Origin: Flavobacteriales bacterium
GTDB taxonomy: Bacteria; Bacteroidota; Bacteroidia; Flavobacteriales; UBA1820
Assembly (NCBI GenBank): GCA_003150615.1
Contig: QALN01000014.1
Span: 6,971 to 70,970, forward strand
Length of the DNA stretch: 64,000 nt
Reading direction: 5' to 3'
Shown: one piece after another, positions 52,534 through 62,777 of the stretch
Position numbering within the stretch: position 1 is the first letter of the stretch
How the letters are laid out: each line of letters begins with the position of its first letter
Made by a program: the position numbers and the translations under genes
Notes under the pieces: generated by a model
The model's database searches: none
What the model saw: the letters and a program-made list of their open reading frames with translations, nothing else
Told to the model about the DNA's origin: nothing

Positions 52534-52563
52534 TTGCAATTATATTGGTTTTAACTATTTTTG
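52534..52563 (+). promoter_or_regulatory. Invertible promoter, present orientation rightward (OFF)
   Basis: TTG at 52534-52536, 19-base spacer and TATTTTTG at 52556-52563, a full match to the Bacteroidetes -7 box. It ends two bases before the right repeat. No leftward promoter (CAAAnnTA) is seen in the segment. Confidence 0.75.
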
Positions 52564-52565
52564 TC

Positions 52566-52597
52566 GCATCATTGTGTTATCTCTTACGGAGAGATAT
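52566..52597 (-). repeat. Right inverted repeat
   Basis: Exact reverse complement of the left repeat. It overlaps the last codons and the stop of the recombinase gene (ISLRKR-stop), so inversion leaves that gene unchanged. Confidence 0.92.
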
Positions 52598-53785
52598 TGC
52601 TTCCAATGAAGCTATTATTTTACGGTTAGCACTGTCTATGACCGAATTTTCCAGCATTGCCAGATAAATTTGAGTAGTTTGCTCCGAGGCGTGCCCCATA
52701 CCAGCACTGATAACAGAAATGGGGATGTTGCGGTCGCGCGCTACCGTAGCCCAGCTATGGCGGGGCGTATAAGACGAAAATCCCCTGTCCAGTCCCAGCA
52801 TATCCGAAAGTCTTTTCAACAACCGGTTATAGTAATTTATCGCTATCGTGTATTGTTTGTAAGCTCCCTCCGGTTCTTCGGTTTTCAGTATGGGAAACAC
52901 ATACGGAAGATGCCGTACGCGTTCTTCGTAACGGTCGATAATGGCTTTTATACAAGGTTCCATGCGGATATAAAGATGCTGCCCGGTCTTGCTGCGCTCG
53001 TAGCTGATAACCCCATCCCGTATATTCGATTTTCGCAGGCGGGCTATATCGACAAAAGCCATTCCCCGCGTGTAAAAACTGAAAAGGAACAAATCCCGCG
53101 CCATTTCCAGCGACCGTGATTTCATCAAGTCGAGGCTAAGCAGTTTGGAAATGACGCTTTCATCGACAGCCCTCTTGCGCGTACGGTCGATGCCTGTGTA
53201 AACATTCCGAAAAGGATACGTCTGTTCGACCAAGCGCTCTCGGACGGCTTTGTTATAGACAGCCCGCATGGTCCTCATATAAAACGAAATTGTATTGCGG
53301 CTGACGCCTCTGCCGGTCAGAAATGAATTGTACTCCTCGATAATTTCCTCGGTTATAGCCACGAACGGCAAATCCTTTCCCTGCCGGAACATGGAAAAAC
53401 TGTTAAACGCGCTTTTGTAGTTGCGGGCAGTCCCCATGCACTTACAACGGTATAACCGGTCGATACGGGTCTGCATAAAAGCCATCACTAGCGTACCGCG
53501 CCACTGTCGGGCTATATCGTGTACCGTGTACTGTCCGTCTGACTTTTCAAGCCTGTCGATGATACGACCGAGGTATATCAGATCATTGTCTATGCGCTTT
53601 TTCAACGTCCCGGCACCGTCACCAGGAGATACCGGCTGGCGTATCATATTTTCCCATTGTCCTGGCATCAGGCGTATGTCTGTGGTTATTTGCTGTTTTT
53701 CACATCTATGAGTCAGCTGGTAATAAACCGTTCCAGCTTTGCCTTCAACGGTCGAAGGGCGGAATTTTACTTTTATCGTTGCCAT
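52577..53785 (-). CDS. Tyrosine recombinase (site-specific integrase), probable promoter invertase
   Basis: A 402-residue Bacteroidetes-type integrase. Residues about 1-100 are the arm-binding domain (KVKFRPSTVEGKAGTVYYQL), about 115-200 the SAM-like core-binding domain (FNSFSMFRQGKDLPFV) and the rest the catalytic domain. Catalytic residues: Arg in FYTRGMAFVD, Lys in ERSKTGQH, His-Arg box YTPRHSWA, His in GMGHASE, and Tyr in TQIYLAM. Its own 3' end is the right inverted repeat, so it is the obvious invertase of the fimbrial switch. I chose MATIKVKF as start; an ATG two codons earlier is possible. Confidence 0.92.
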   Translation of the reverse strand: MATIKVKFRPSTVEGKAGTVYYQLTHRCEKQQITTDIRLMPGQWENMIRQPVSPGDGAGTLKKRIDNDLIYLGRIIDRLEKSDGQYTVHDIARQWRGTLVMAFMQTRIDRLYRCKCMGTARNYKSAFNSFSMFRQGKDLPFVAITEEIIEEYNSFLTGRGVSRNTISFYMRTMRAVYNKAVRERLVEQTYPFRNVYTGIDRTRKRAVDESVISKLLSLDLMKSRSLEMARDLFLFSFYTRGMAFVDIARLRKSNIRDGVISYERSKTGQHLYIRMEPCIKAIIDRYEERVRHLPYVFPILKTEEPEGAYKQYTIAINYYNRLLKRLSDMLGLDRGFSSYTPRHSWATVARDRNIPISVISAGMGHASEQTTQIYLAMLENSVIDSANRKIIASLEAISLRKR

Positions 53786-54268
53786 AATCATTTAAGTTTA
53801 TGGCAAATAAAGATGTTAGGCTCAGAATAAAAAAGCAGCATATCCATATCAACACGCTGACCTTCATACATACGCCCTCGTATCCGGCATGCCGGACATT
53901 GCACAACGAAGACGGATTAACCTCACAATTACAATCCCCGCCCTGCAACCATATATATATTACCGAATATCAGCACAAAAACATATGGGAAACAGACGTT
54001 GCCATTTACTAAAAAAATAAATAAAATATTTTCGCCTCCGGACACATGCCGCCAGTCATAACGGTGGCACTAGCCGGAATAGACAGCGGAATAAAAATTA
54101 AGTGATGCGCCAAGCTTAGCAAGTTTTCGACCGTATAATAAATAACGGTGTCATGAAGAATGTTAAACTAGTAGCCATACAAAATTGCCGTAACAGGACA
54201 GGCAGTTACAAAAAAAGTCAGCGGCAATACATTGCCGCTGACTTTTGACGAGTCACACTCGATTTTTG
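53786..54268. other. Intergenic region between the recombinase and the tRNAs
   Basis: No convincing gene is seen; short frames lack coding character. It should contain the recombinase promoter (an imperfect TTTATTTG on the minus strand about 20 bases before its start). It also holds the tRNA terminator at 54213-54246. Confidence 0.4.
54213..54246 (-). terminator. Terminator of the tRNA operon
   Basis: A perfect 16-bp stem (AAAAGTCAGCGGCAAT and its complement, two-base loop) with a T-run on the minus strand. Confidence 0.88.
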
Positions 54269-54341
54269 TGATCCAACTGGGACTCGAACCCAGGACCCTT
54301 TCATTAAAAGTGAAATGCTCTACCGGCTGAGCTATTGGATC
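54269..54341 (-). tRNA. tRNA-Lys (TTT)
   Basis: Acceptor stem GATCCAA/TTGGATC, anticodon stem-loop TTTCA-CTTTTAA-TGAAA with TTT, and T loop GGTTCGAGTCC. CCA is not encoded. Confidence 0.95.
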
Positions 54342-54358
54342 TACCGGTTTTTAATCGG

Positions 54359-54442
<84 letters not shown>

Positions 54443-54608
54443 GCTTTCAAGTCGTTCCCGACTTTAGCGTTGCAAATGTACGCCTTTTTTGCAAAAAACA
54501 AAGGCCTTTTGTCATTTTTTATTTCACAAAACGAAAAAAACATATATCGGCAATTTATAAACATTGAAAATTAAGTGAATAAAATTTTACCCCATAATTA
54601 ATAATGCC

Positions 54609-54616
54609 TAAATTTG
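54609..54616 (+). promoter_or_regulatory. -7 element of the mutAB operon
   Basis: TAAATTTG, a perfect consensus box, 100 bases before mutA. The -33 element is weak (TTTA near 54585). Confidence 0.5.
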
Positions 54617-54716
54617 CCATGCTTTTTGCCCGCCACAGGACTAAATGCACTGTACAGGGCACAGAAAGCGCAATTGGTGAATTTATCATATTAAAACTTC
54701 ACATAAAGCAATAACG

Positions 54717-56573
54717 ATGAGTAGTAAAAAATTATTTGCCGAATTTGCACCGGTATCGAAGCAGGCGTGGGTAGACAAGGCCACGGAAGACCTCAAAGGT
54801 GCCGATTTCGAGAAGAAACTCGTCTGGAGGACGGACGAACGTTTCAACATCCAGCCGTTCTACACCGCCGAGGACATGGACGGACGTGGCGTAGCCTCAA
54901 ACCTGAGCAAAGCATTCGCCAGGGACGAAAACGCCACCGGAGCCCGCTGGTGGGTAAATTACGCAGAAGTCGTAGTTGACAACGAAGCAGACGCCAACAA
55001 AACAGCCATCGAAAACCTCGAGGAACGCGGCGCTGACGGTATCATCTTCAACCTGAAGGAAAAAGAAGATGTCGATTTTGAAACGCTTCTCAAAGGCGTG
55101 GAACTCACATGCTGCGCCGTATCGTTCAAGAACGCCAAATGCGCCTCGCATCTTGCCGAGGGATATTTCGCATATCTGGCTAAAAAAGGAACTGACCTGG
55201 CAAAAATAACCGGATACATCTACAACGACCCTGTGGCCGTATGGAACACAACCGGAAAAGAGCCATGCTACAAATGCCTGGCAAAGACCATCAAAACAAC
55301 ATCCGCCGCTCCGCATTTCTACGGTATGACGGTGAACTCGGTTCCGTTCGTAAACGCAGGTTCCAACTACACACAGGAAATAGCGTTCACCCTGGCAAAA
55401 CTGACCGACTGCATCGACAAACTCGAAGCCGAAGGCGTTACTGCAAAAGAGGTGTTTGAAAATGCCATGCCTATTATGGGTATGAACACCGACTATTTCT
55501 TTGAAATAGCCAAATTCCGCGCAGTACGCGCCCTGTGGATAGAACTGGAAGCCCTTTACAACACCGGTCTGGACCCCAAATCGGTCAAAATAGGCGCAGA
55601 ATCGTCCGTATGGGCCGTTGCCAAATACGACCCCTATGTGAATATGCTCCGTTCGACCACCGAAGGAATGTCCGCCGTACTTGGCGGCGTGGACGCACTG
55701 TCGATAGCTCCTTACGACTCGACATTCGAAAATCCGACTTCGTTCTCGTCCCGCATAGCTTTGAACATATCGCACCTTCTTAAGGAAGAAAGCTACTTCG
55801 ACAAAGTAGTCGATCCGGCAGCAGGTTCGTACTATATAGAAAACCTCACCGATACGCTTATCGCCAAAGCCCTCGAACTGTTCAAGGCAACGGAAGCTGC
55901 CGGAGGTTACACGGCGCAGTTCGCAGCTGGTGAGATACAGAAACAGATAGGAGAAGTCCGCGCATCGAAACGCAAGGACATAGGCTCCCGCAAACGCGTT
56001 TACGTTGGCGTGAACCGTTACCCGAACACAAAAGAAACCCTCGACGACCCGCAGTGCTGCGGCGGCAAGAAATGCAAAGCACCGGCTGAAGGCCTGGAAC
56101 TGCTTCCCTGCCAGCATGCGGCCAAACCGTTCGAATGCCTGCGCCAGCGCACCGAAATGTACGCTAAAGAACACGGACGCCGTCCGCGCGTATTTTTGGC
56201 AGGTTACGGCAACCCGGCCATGCGTACCGCACGCGCCATGTTCGCAGGAGACTTTTTCGGAGCCGCTTCGTTCGAGATACTCCCGGATGTGACCTACCCC
56301 GATGCCGCTACCGCCGGTAAAGAAAGCGCCAAGGCAGACGCAGATATCGTAGTGATATGCTCTTCAGATGACGACTACGTAGCTTCGGCCGCTGACTTCG
56401 CCCGCGAATTCAAAGCTGCCGCCAACGGCAAGACACTGGTTCTGGCCGGTTATCCTGCAGACATCGTGGACGACCTCAAGGCCGCCGGCGTAGACGATTT
56501 CATCCACGTGCGCGTAAACGCTCTGGATGCTCTCAACGGTTACCAGGAAAAACTGGGTATCAAAGAGAAATAA
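54717..56573 (+). CDS. mutA: Methylmalonyl-CoA mutase small subunit
   Basis: A 618-residue non-catalytic subunit. It has the mutase TIM-barrel half ([20 protein letters not shown] at about 30-50) and a C-terminal Rossmann-like domain without the cobalamin motif DxHxxG ([20 protein letters not shown] instead), as in the Propionibacterium alpha-beta enzyme. It stabilises the catalytic MutB. The two genes are 43 bases apart. Confidence 0.95.
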   Translation: MSSKKLFAEFAPVSKQAWVDKATEDLKGADFEKKLVWRTDERFNIQPFYTAEDMDGRGVASNLSKAFARDENATGARWWVNYAEVVVDNEADANKTAIENLEERGADGIIFNLKEKEDVDFETLLKGVELTCCAVSFKNAKCASHLAEGYFAYLAKKGTDLAKITGYIYNDPVAVWNTTGKEPCYKCLAKTIKTTSAAPHFYGMTVNSVPFVNAGSNYTQEIAFTLAKLTDCIDKLEAEGVTAKEVFENAMPIMGMNTDYFFEIAKFRAVRALWIELEALYNTGLDPKSVKIGAESSVWAVAKYDPYVNMLRSTTEGMSAVLGGVDALSIAPYDSTFENPTSFSSRIALNISHLLKEESYFDKVVDPAAGSYYIENLTDTLIAKALELFKATEAAGGYTAQFAAGEIQKQIGEVRASKRKDIGSRKRVYVGVNRYPNTKETLDDPQCCGGKKCKAPAEGLELLPCQHAAKPFECLRQRTEMYAKEHGRRPRVFLAGYGNPAMRTARAMFAGDFFGAASFEILPDVTYPDAATAGKESAKADADIVVICSSDDDYVASAADFAREFKAAANGKTLVLAGYPADIVDDLKAAGVDDFIHVRVNALDALNGYQEKLGIKEK

Positions 56574-56616
56574 AATTGTTCACATCCTTCATAAGATTAT
56601 AAAACAAAGACATAAA

Positions 56617-58764
56617 ATGAAACCTGATTTTTCCAAAATAAAAGCAGAAGACCTGAAGGTAAAAAGCCTTGCGTCCGCAAAATGCGACGTAGAGGGCGTA
56701 CCTGTATGGGAAACGGCCGAACACATAGACGTAAAGCCGTGTTTTTCTAAAGAAGATATCGAGGATGCCGAGCACCTGCAGTACGCTGCCGGACTTCCGC
56801 CTTTCCTGCGCGGGCCGTACTCTACGATGTACGTTCAGCGCCCCTGGACAGTGCGCCAGTACGCCGGTTTCTCCACTGCCGCAGAATCGAACGCATTCTA
56901 CCGCCGCAACCTGGCCGCAGGCCAGAAAGGTCTTTCGGTGGCATTTGACCTTGCGACACACCGCGGTTATGACGCAGACCACCCCCGCGTAGTAGGCGAC
57001 GTAGGTAAAGCCGGAGTGTCCATCTGCTCTGTAGAGGACATGAAAGTGCTGTTCGACGGAATACCTCTGGACAAAATGTCCGTATCGATGACCATGAACG
57101 GAGCCGTGCTTCCGGTACTGGCATTCTACATCGTAGCGGCCGAAGAACAGGGCGTAAGCAAGGAACAGCTCGCCGGAACCATCCAGAACGACATTCTCAA
57201 GGAGTTCATGGTGCGCAACACGTACATCTACCCTCCCCTGCCCTCGATGCACATCATAGGCGATATCTTCCGCTACACTTCGGAAAACATGCCTAAATTC
57301 AACTCGATATCCATTTCCGGATACCACATGCAGGAAGCCGGCGCCACTTCGGCCATCGAAATGGCATACACGCTGGCCGACGGTATGGAATACATCCGCA
57401 CCGGTATCAAGGCAGGACTTACGGTCGATCAGTTCGCTCCGCGTCTGTCGTTCTTCTGGGCCATCGGCATGAACCATTTCATGGAAATAGCCAAGATGCG
57501 CGCCGCACGCATGCTCTGGGCCAAGATAGTTAAACAGTTCGGCCCGAAAAACCCGAAATCCATGGCGCTGCGTACGCACAGCCAGACTTCCGGATGGTCG
57601 CTTTCGGAACAGGATCCGTTCAACAACGTAGGCCGTACGGCTATCGAAGCTATGGGCGCCGCACTGGGACACACCCAGTCGCTGCACACTAACGCACTGG
57701 ACGAGGCCATAGCGCTGCCGACGGACTTCTCGGCGCGTATAGCACGTAACACGCAGCTCTACATACAGGACGAAACGAACGTATGCCGCGTAGTTGACCC
57801 GTGGGCAGGTTCTTACTACGTGGAATACCTGACCGACAAACTGGCACGCGAAGCATGGCAACTGATCGAAGAAGTCGAATCGCTCGGCGGTATGGCAAAA
57901 GCCATAGAAACAGGCGTGCCAAAAATGCGTATCGAAGAAGCCGCTGCACGCAAACAGGCGCGTATCGACTCCGGCAAGGAAACTATTGTCGGCGTGAACA
58001 AATACCTCACCGACGAGCCGTCCAACATCGAGATACTCGAAGTGGACAATACGGCGGTACGTACTTCGCAGATCGAACGCCTGAACGAAATGCGTGCAAA
58101 ACGCGACAATGCCGCAGTACAGAAAGCTCTCGACGCCCTTACGGAATGTGCAAGGACAGGCGAAGGCAACCTTCTGGAACTGTCGGTAAATGCCGCCCGC
58201 GTGCGCGCTTCGCTGGGAGAAATATCCGATGCGCTCGAAAAAGTATTCGGACGCCACAAAGCAATCGTTAAAACAATATCGGGAGTGTATTCAAAAGAAG
58301 CTCAAAGCAATGCCGTGTTCCAGGAAGCGAAGGCCATGGCAGACAAATTCGAGGAAATCGAAGGACGCCGTCCGCGTGTGATGGTGGCCAAAATGGGACA
58401 GGACGGTCACGACCGCGGAGCCAAAGTCGTAGCCACTTCGCTGGCCGACATAGGCTTCGACGTGGACATGGGCCCGCTGTTCCAGACTCCGGAAGAGTGC
58501 GCACGCCAGGCTGCGGAAAACGACGTGGATATGGTAGGCGCTTCGTCGCTGGCGGCAGGTCACAAGACCCTCATCCCACAGCTTATCGAAGAACTCAAGA
58601 AACTCGGACGCGAGGACATAGTAGTATTCGCCGGAGGCGTTATACCTCCTAAAGACTACCAGTACTTGTACGACCGCGGCGTTGCTGCCGTATTCGGCCC
58701 AGGTACCAAAATCCCCGAATGTGCGAAAAAGATGCTCGGCATTCTGATGGACGCCCGCAAGTAA
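56617..58764 (+). CDS. mutB: Methylmalonyl-CoA mutase large, catalytic subunit
   Basis: A 715-residue adenosylcobalamin enzyme that interconverts succinyl-CoA and methylmalonyl-CoA. The N-terminal barrel has [20 protein letters not shown] and [13 protein letters not shown]; the C-terminal B12 domain has [10 protein letters not shown] with His598 as the cobalt ligand in DxHxxG. In fermentative Bacteroidales it works toward propionate; the epimerase and decarboxylase genes are not in the window. The ATG at 56617 gives the standard N-terminus; the longer frame overlaps mutA. Confidence 0.97.
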   Translation: MKPDFSKIKAEDLKVKSLASAKCDVEGVPVWETAEHIDVKPCFSKEDIEDAEHLQYAAGLPPFLRGPYSTMYVQRPWTVRQYAGFSTAAESNAFYRRNLAAGQKGLSVAFDLATHRGYDADHPRVVGDVGKAGVSICSVEDMKVLFDGIPLDKMSVSMTMNGAVLPVLAFYIVAAEEQGVSKEQLAGTIQNDILKEFMVRNTYIYPPLPSMHIIGDIFRYTSENMPKFNSISISGYHMQEAGATSAIEMAYTLADGMEYIRTGIKAGLTVDQFAPRLSFFWAIGMNHFMEIAKMRAARMLWAKIVKQFGPKNPKSMALRTHSQTSGWSLSEQDPFNNVGRTAIEAMGAALGHTQSLHTNALDEAIALPTDFSARIARNTQLYIQDETNVCRVVDPWAGSYYVEYLTDKLAREAWQLIEEVESLGGMAKAIETGVPKMRIEEAAARKQARIDSGKETIVGVNKYLTDEPSNIEILEVDNTAVRTSQIERLNEMRAKRDNAAVQKALDALTECARTGEGNLLELSVNAARVRASLGEISDALEKVFGRHKAIVKTISGVYSKEAQSNAVFQEAKAMADKFEEIEGRRPRVMVAKMGQDGHDRGAKVVATSLADIGFDVDMGPLFQTPEECARQAAENDVDMVGASSLAAGHKTLIPQLIEELKKLGREDIVVFAGGVIPPKDYQYLYDRGVAAVFGPGTKIPECAKKMLGILMDARK

Positions 58765-58784
58765 GCGGAAATCCGCATATATCC

Positions 58785-58823
58785 AGCCGCCCCCGGAAAA
58801 AAATTTTTCCGGGGGCGGCTTTT
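58785..58823 (+). terminator. Terminator of mutAB
   Basis: A 17-bp stem (AGCCGCCCCCGGAAAAA and complement) followed by TTTT. Confidence 0.9.
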
Positions 58824-58970
58824 TACAGATATTATAATATGCTTTACCACTGTCGCAATTTCCCTCACACTTAATGAACATAAATAAATTAAGACAACAT
58901 AGGCCGTAGCGATAGCGGTAATACCTTCAGTAAAATAAAAAGCATAATGAAGTGCATAATTTTCACGCTA

Positions 58971-59009
58971 AAAAAATCCGGTTCGGGATATTCCCGAACC
59001 GGATTTTTA
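58971..59009 (-). terminator. Terminator of the gene at 59035
   Basis: AAATCCGGTTCGGGA / TCCCGAACCGGATTT with short loop; A/T flanks on both sides. Confidence 0.88.
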
Positions 59010-59034
59010 ATCTATGAGCAAATTATTATTTTCC

Positions 59035-60273
59035 TTACAGGCCGAAAAGTTCGGCGTATTTGGCATTTATAAGCGCGTCGGCCTGGCCATATAATTGTTT
59101 CTGCTGTTTCAGATTGATCCTGCCGTCCCGGCGCCATTGCTCCAGAACGGGTGCGGTAATGGCGAACATCTCTTTTTCGACAGGCTCCAAAAGCTGCATA
59201 TATCCCGTACCGGAAAGGTTGTAAAGCATTTCCCAGTTAAAGTAATCGCCTGTGCCCATTCCCTGTGAATACGAGAACACGCGGTTTTTGAGCGTAACCA
59301 CGCGGCCGCAAAGCGGGGATACTTTGGTCTTGCCGTCCCTTATCACGTTTACAGGAAGGTTTTCACCGCCTTTTACCCATACCGGCACGACAACGCTGGC
59401 CGGAGGGTAACCGAGTATCGTCCACATAGTGGTAAGTTCCGGATTTTCGCCTTCTTTTACACCCTGCACCACTACCGAACTGGCCGTGCTCTCCCGCGCA
59501 ATGAAGTCCTTGTCGAGAAACCATCCGCTGGTATGCGGCTTGTTGTACATACCGGAACGCAGGTCTATACCGAGCATGCCGTTTTCAAACGAACGGGCAA
59601 GGGTAGCCAATATCCACGACGGGGTTATGGCTCCGGTAGCGCATTCGCGCAACAGGTGTTTTTCTTCGGTCATATAGCGCACGTAACCGGCGCCTTTGTT
59701 CAATTCCCCGGAAAACGAATAGTTGGTACGTGCTATGTAACCGCACGGGGCATCTTTCGGATTATTGGCGTCGAACATCACGTAATCGTGGTAACCGACT
59801 TCAAACATTGCCGCACCGCCGCGCGCGTCTATCACGCCGAAATTGGCTTCTATCAGGCTCGGTTTGGCAAGGGTATCGAGGAATACCTTGAAGTCGTCCA
59901 CCGTGGCGCATACTTCCAGAGCCCTTTTCATCACGCGGCCGTTGGCCGCACCGCGTTCCTCGCCGGGTTTTATCTTCACCAGATTGTACGACTGGGTGTT
60001 CATTATGGAAAAACCCTCCGAATTAGTGCCTATCCATATTTCGTCCGGCTCGTCGACATCGCAGTTCACAACACCTACGAAAGGATATTTGCCCGATGTG
60101 AAGTATTTCACCGCATTTTGTTCGAAACCCGTATCCCTGTTTTTCCACAACAAAGGACGACCGTCGGGAGTTATTTTACCGGAAATGACAGCCGAAGTAC
60201 ACGCCGCCGCATAATCCCAGGTGAGAATCAGTGCCAGAACGAATGCCAGAGGCTTTAAATAATGTTTTTTCAT
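59035..60273 (-). CDS. Exported Ntn-type amidase (choloylglycine hydrolase / linear amide C-N hydrolase superfamily)
   Basis: A 412-residue enzyme. The signal peptide ends DYAAA and is followed by Cys25 in CTSAVISGKITPDGRPLLWK, then NRDT. Signal peptidase cleavage would therefore expose the N-terminal nucleophile Cys directly, as in exported Bacteroides bile salt hydrolases. The NRD motif and later WIGTNSEGFSI and ANFGVIDARGG fit the superfamily. The substrate (bile salts, N-acyl amides or penicillin-like amides) cannot be told; overall it looks closer to the C45/acyltransferase-like branch than to true bile salt hydrolases. ATG 60273 preferred over 60288. Confidence 0.82.
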   Translation of the reverse strand: MKKHYLKPLAFVLALILTWDYAAACTSAVISGKITPDGRPLLWKNRDTGFEQNAVKYFTSGKYPFVGVVNCDVDEPDEIWIGTNSEGFSIMNTQSYNLVKIKPGEERGAANGRVMKRALEVCATVDDFKVFLDTLAKPSLIEANFGVIDARGGAAMFEVGYHDYVMFDANNPKDAPCGYIARTNYSFSGELNKGAGYVRYMTEEKHLLRECATGAITPSWILATLARSFENGMLGIDLRSGMYNKPHTSGWFLDKDFIARESTASSVVVQGVKEGENPELTTMWTILGYPPASVVVPVWVKGGENLPVNVIRDGKTKVSPLCGRVVTLKNRVFSYSQGMGTGDYFNWEMLYNLSGTGYMQLLEPVEKEMFAITAPVLEQWRRDGRINLKQQKQLYGQADALINAKYAELFGL

Positions 60274-60563
60274 GTACGTATATTTCATATGTTACTGTTT
60301 GCCGGTTTCAAAAATAAGTTTTTTCCGCCGTTTACCAAACTTTACGGTACGTATATTCGGTACGCGGCGCCATCCGGCACATTCCTTACCGTGTAAAATA
60401 AATGTTTACATAACATTATATTATCTCGATATAGGCAAATACCATATACAAAACCTTTTTTTTAAACGTTTTATTCTCTAAATTTAACTCGTATCGAGAA
60501 CTTATGAGCATATGACAGGAAGTTCGAGAATATATATTTACAAACATTAAAACAATCCGAACC

Positions 60564-61271
60564 ATGAAAACAATCTTACACAAAGCAGCTACCAGAGGAC
60601 ATGCCGACCACGGCTGGCTCGACACCTACCATACTTTCAGTTTCGCAAGTTATTTCAATCCCGAAAGAGTTCACTTCGGAGCCCTGAGAGTTCTGAACGA
60701 CGATAAAGTGGCTCCGTCTGAAGGTTTCGGCATGCATCCGCACCAAAACATGGAGGTCATTTCCATACCTTTGAAAGGATATCTTCGCCACGGCGACAGC
60801 ATCGAAAACAGCAGTGTAATCACACCAGGAACCATACAGGTAATGAGCACCGGAACCGGTATTTACCACAGCGAATACAACGACAGCGCTACCGAGCCGC
60901 TCGAATTCCTCCAGATATGGGTTTTCCCGAAAAAAGAGAATACCAAACCCAAATACGACAACTTCGACATACGGCATGCGGTAAAGCGCAACGAGCTATC
61001 GCTTATAGTATCGCCTGAGGGCAACGCTCCCGCTTCGATACTACAGGATGCGTGGTTTTCCATAGGGAAACTGGATAAAGGCGTAAAAAAAACATACGAC
61101 ATGCACAGGGAAGATACCGGCGTGTATGTTTTCGTGATAGAAGGCCAGGCCAATGTAAGCGGAACCGTCCTTTCGCGGCGCGACGGAATGGGGATTTACG
61201 ACACGAATAGCGTCGCGATAGAAGCTCTGGAGGATTCCGAAATCCTTCTGATAGAAGTTCCTATGGTCTGA
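60564..61271 (+). CDS. Pirin family protein
   Basis: A 235-residue bicupin. The N-terminal cupin has the metal-binding motif HPHQNMEVISI (His62, His64 region) and HSEYND, with the pirin signature GWLDTYHTFSFASYFNPE at about 17-34. Related YhhW has quercetinase activity, but the natural substrate is unknown. Two small genes follow at short distance and may share its transcript. Confidence 0.93.
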   Translation: MKTILHKAATRGHADHGWLDTYHTFSFASYFNPERVHFGALRVLNDDKVAPSEGFGMHPHQNMEVISIPLKGYLRHGDSIENSSVITPGTIQVMSTGTGIYHSEYNDSATEPLEFLQIWVFPKKENTKPKYDNFDIRHAVKRNELSLIVSPEGNAPASILQDAWFSIGKLDKGVKKTYDMHREDTGVYVFVIEGQANVSGTVLSRRDGMGIYDTNSVAIEALEDSEILLIEVPMV

Positions 61272-61289
61272 TATAAAACATTGAAAAAA

Positions 61290-61586
61290 ATGGAAAATTA
61301 CGAGCTTACCGACAACATGTCCATGCACCGGTACGAATTCAATATAGGAGGACTTGTCCCGAAAATAGAATACATAAGAACTGACAACGGAGAGATATAC
61401 CTGACCCACACGGAAATCCCTTCGCAACTCGAAGGCAAGGGAATAGGCAGCATGCTCGTTGGAAAGGTACTTGAAGATATAGAGTCAAAAGGCTTGAGGC
61501 TTGTCCCGCTATGTCCGTTCGTGGCAGGATACATACAAAAACATCCGCAGTGGAGGAAAATAGTACTGAGAGGCATCAATATTTAA
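61290..61586 (+). CDS. GNAT-like N-acetyltransferase (YjdJ type)
   Basis: A 98-residue minimal GNAT fold with the conserved acetyl-CoA loop EGKGIGSMLVGKVLEDIES near residue 52-70 and the end CPFVAGYIQKHPQW. It pairs with the iron-sulfur protein gene 13 bases downstream, the same pairing as yjdJ-yjdI in E. coli. ATG at 61290 starts the homology. Confidence 0.9.
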   Translation: MENYELTDNMSMHRYEFNIGGLVPKIEYIRTDNGEIYLTHTEIPSQLEGKGIGSMLVGKVLEDIESKGLRLVPLCPFVAGYIQKHPQWRKIVLRGINI

Positions 61587-61599
61587 ATCATATCGCATC

Positions 61600-61821
61600 A
61601 TGGGGAAAAAAATAGAATACTCAAACGGTGAACTCACAATCGTATGGCAACCGAAATTGTGCCGGCATTCCGGAATATGCGTACATATGCTTCCGGCGGT
61701 GTATAACCCTAAGGAACGTCCCTGGGTGAAAATCGAAAACGCTACGAACGAACAACTCATGGCGCAGATAAAGATGTGTCCGTCCGGAGCATTGAGTTAC
61801 CGCATGGAACACAAAAAATAG
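61600..61821 (+). CDS. Small iron-sulfur protein (YjdI type)
   Basis: A 73-residue protein of the Fer4_19/YjdI family: Cys in PKLCRHSGICVHMLP (two Cys) and in KMCPSGAL. It may bind one iron-sulfur cluster; its function is unknown beyond its genetic link with the acetyltransferase. Confidence 0.9.
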   Translation: MGKKIEYSNGELTIVWQPKLCRHSGICVHMLPAVYNPKERPWVKIENATNEQLMAQIKMCPSGALSYRMEHKK

Positions 61822-61850
61822 TAAAAACGGCATTGACCGCTGACAATAAA

Positions 61851-61880
61851 AAAGCACTTACCGGAATCCGGTAAGTGCTT
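61851..61880 (+). terminator. Terminator-like hairpin after the iron-sulfur gene
   Basis: AAGCACTTACCGG / CCGGTAAGTGCTT, 13-bp stem with AAT loop; the T-run is broken (GATTTCGTTT). Confidence 0.65.
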
Positions 61881-62099
61881 GATTTCGTTTAATCTTGTCT
61901 TGCGCTCCAGGCCGGGCTTGAATCATTATTTATAAGTGATTGAAAATTAATTTGTAATGATATTCTCCCGTCCGGACATGTATTTTTTTGTGTGCCGGTT
62001 GTTTATTTGGTTTGTTGCATACTTACCCTACATTAATTCAATGGTAAGCGTGTTTTGCTTGTTTTATGCCGATGGTTTCCGACAGGTATCTTAAGGGTA

Positions 62100-62750
62100 T
62101 TACGGGATCGTGGCGTCGATTACTTCCTGCGGATTTTCTGTCAGCAAAAGAAGATGTCGTTTTAATAGCGTATCCTTTACCAGGCTGTCTATTGTCCGCC
62201 GGGCTTTTTCTTTTTCCCCCGATAGACTTAGGGCGAGAGTATAATTCATCATATCTGCGCGGGAGAGCGTATCAAAGGTTTTATAATTTGATATGGCCTG
62301 CTTATAATAGACACCGGCTTTTTTTTCTTTCCCCATTTTTTGCAGGAACATCCCGGCTCCAAGTCTCAATTCGGGGATGTCTTTTATTTCAATGGCTTTG
62401 TTGATCCATTGGAAAGCTTCCTCGTAATAAGCCCCACATGCATAAAAAGTAGCTTTCTGAGCATAATAGAAATATTGATCCGGGCTGTATAACAGGGCGG
62501 AGTCTATCAATATTTGGCAACTGTCTACGATGTTTTTCATCATCATCCGTACCGTATCGGTACGGGTATGACACTGTGCCAACGCAGCGGAATCCGGCCA
62601 GATATCATCCCTGTCCACATAATTCCGCATCATTGTTACGGCTCTGTCGTTATAAGCTATTGAGCGCGGGTCAGGAGAGTTTTCCATTTTTCCTTTGCAT
62701 CCGGTTAAGAACAGTGGGCCAATAAATGCTAAAAAGATTAAATTTTTCAT
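62100..62750 (-). CDS. TPR-containing lipoprotein
   Basis: A 216-residue lipoprotein (lipobox FLTGC, Cys18). Helical TPR-like repeats fill residues about 85-190 (YYEEAFQWINKAIEIKDIPE; KEKKAGVYYKQAISNYKTF). The function is unknown; it lies by itself between decayed DNA and the iron-sulfur gene. Confidence 0.75.
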   Translation of the reverse strand: MKNLIFLAFIGPLFLTGCKGKMENSPDPRSIAYNDRAVTMMRNYVDRDDIWPDSAALAQCHTRTDTVRMMMKNIVDSCQILIDSALLYSPDQYFYYAQKATFYACGAYYEEAFQWINKAIEIKDIPELRLGAGMFLQKMGKEKKAGVYYKQAISNYKTFDTLSRADMMNYTLALSLSGEKEKARRTIDSLVKDTLLKRHLLLLTENPQEVIDATIP

Positions 62751-62777
62751 ATCACTGTGTTATACACCAAATATACA

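Larger units (their letters stand above)
52267..52597. mobile_element. Invertible promoter segment of the fimbrial operon
   Basis: A 331-bp segment bounded by perfect 32-bp inverted repeats (52267-52298 and 52566-52597). The interior is AT-rich and holds one strong promoter (52534-52563) that points right, away from the fimbrial genes, and into the 3' end of the recombinase gene. Inversion would place it to read left into 52152, with a start site inside the left repeat. As drawn, the switch is OFF. Invertible fimbrial and capsule promoters are well known in Bacteroidetes. Confidence 0.9.

Noticed and set aside
53800..54012. A 70-codon plus-strand frame starting MANKDVRLRI.
   Set aside because: It overlaps the recombinase promoter region, has no plausible ribosome-binding site or family, and its composition is not coding-like.
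56560..58257. A 565-codon minus-strand frame opposite mutB.
   Set aside because: mutB is unambiguous; the antisense frame arises from its codon bias and has no protein-like features.
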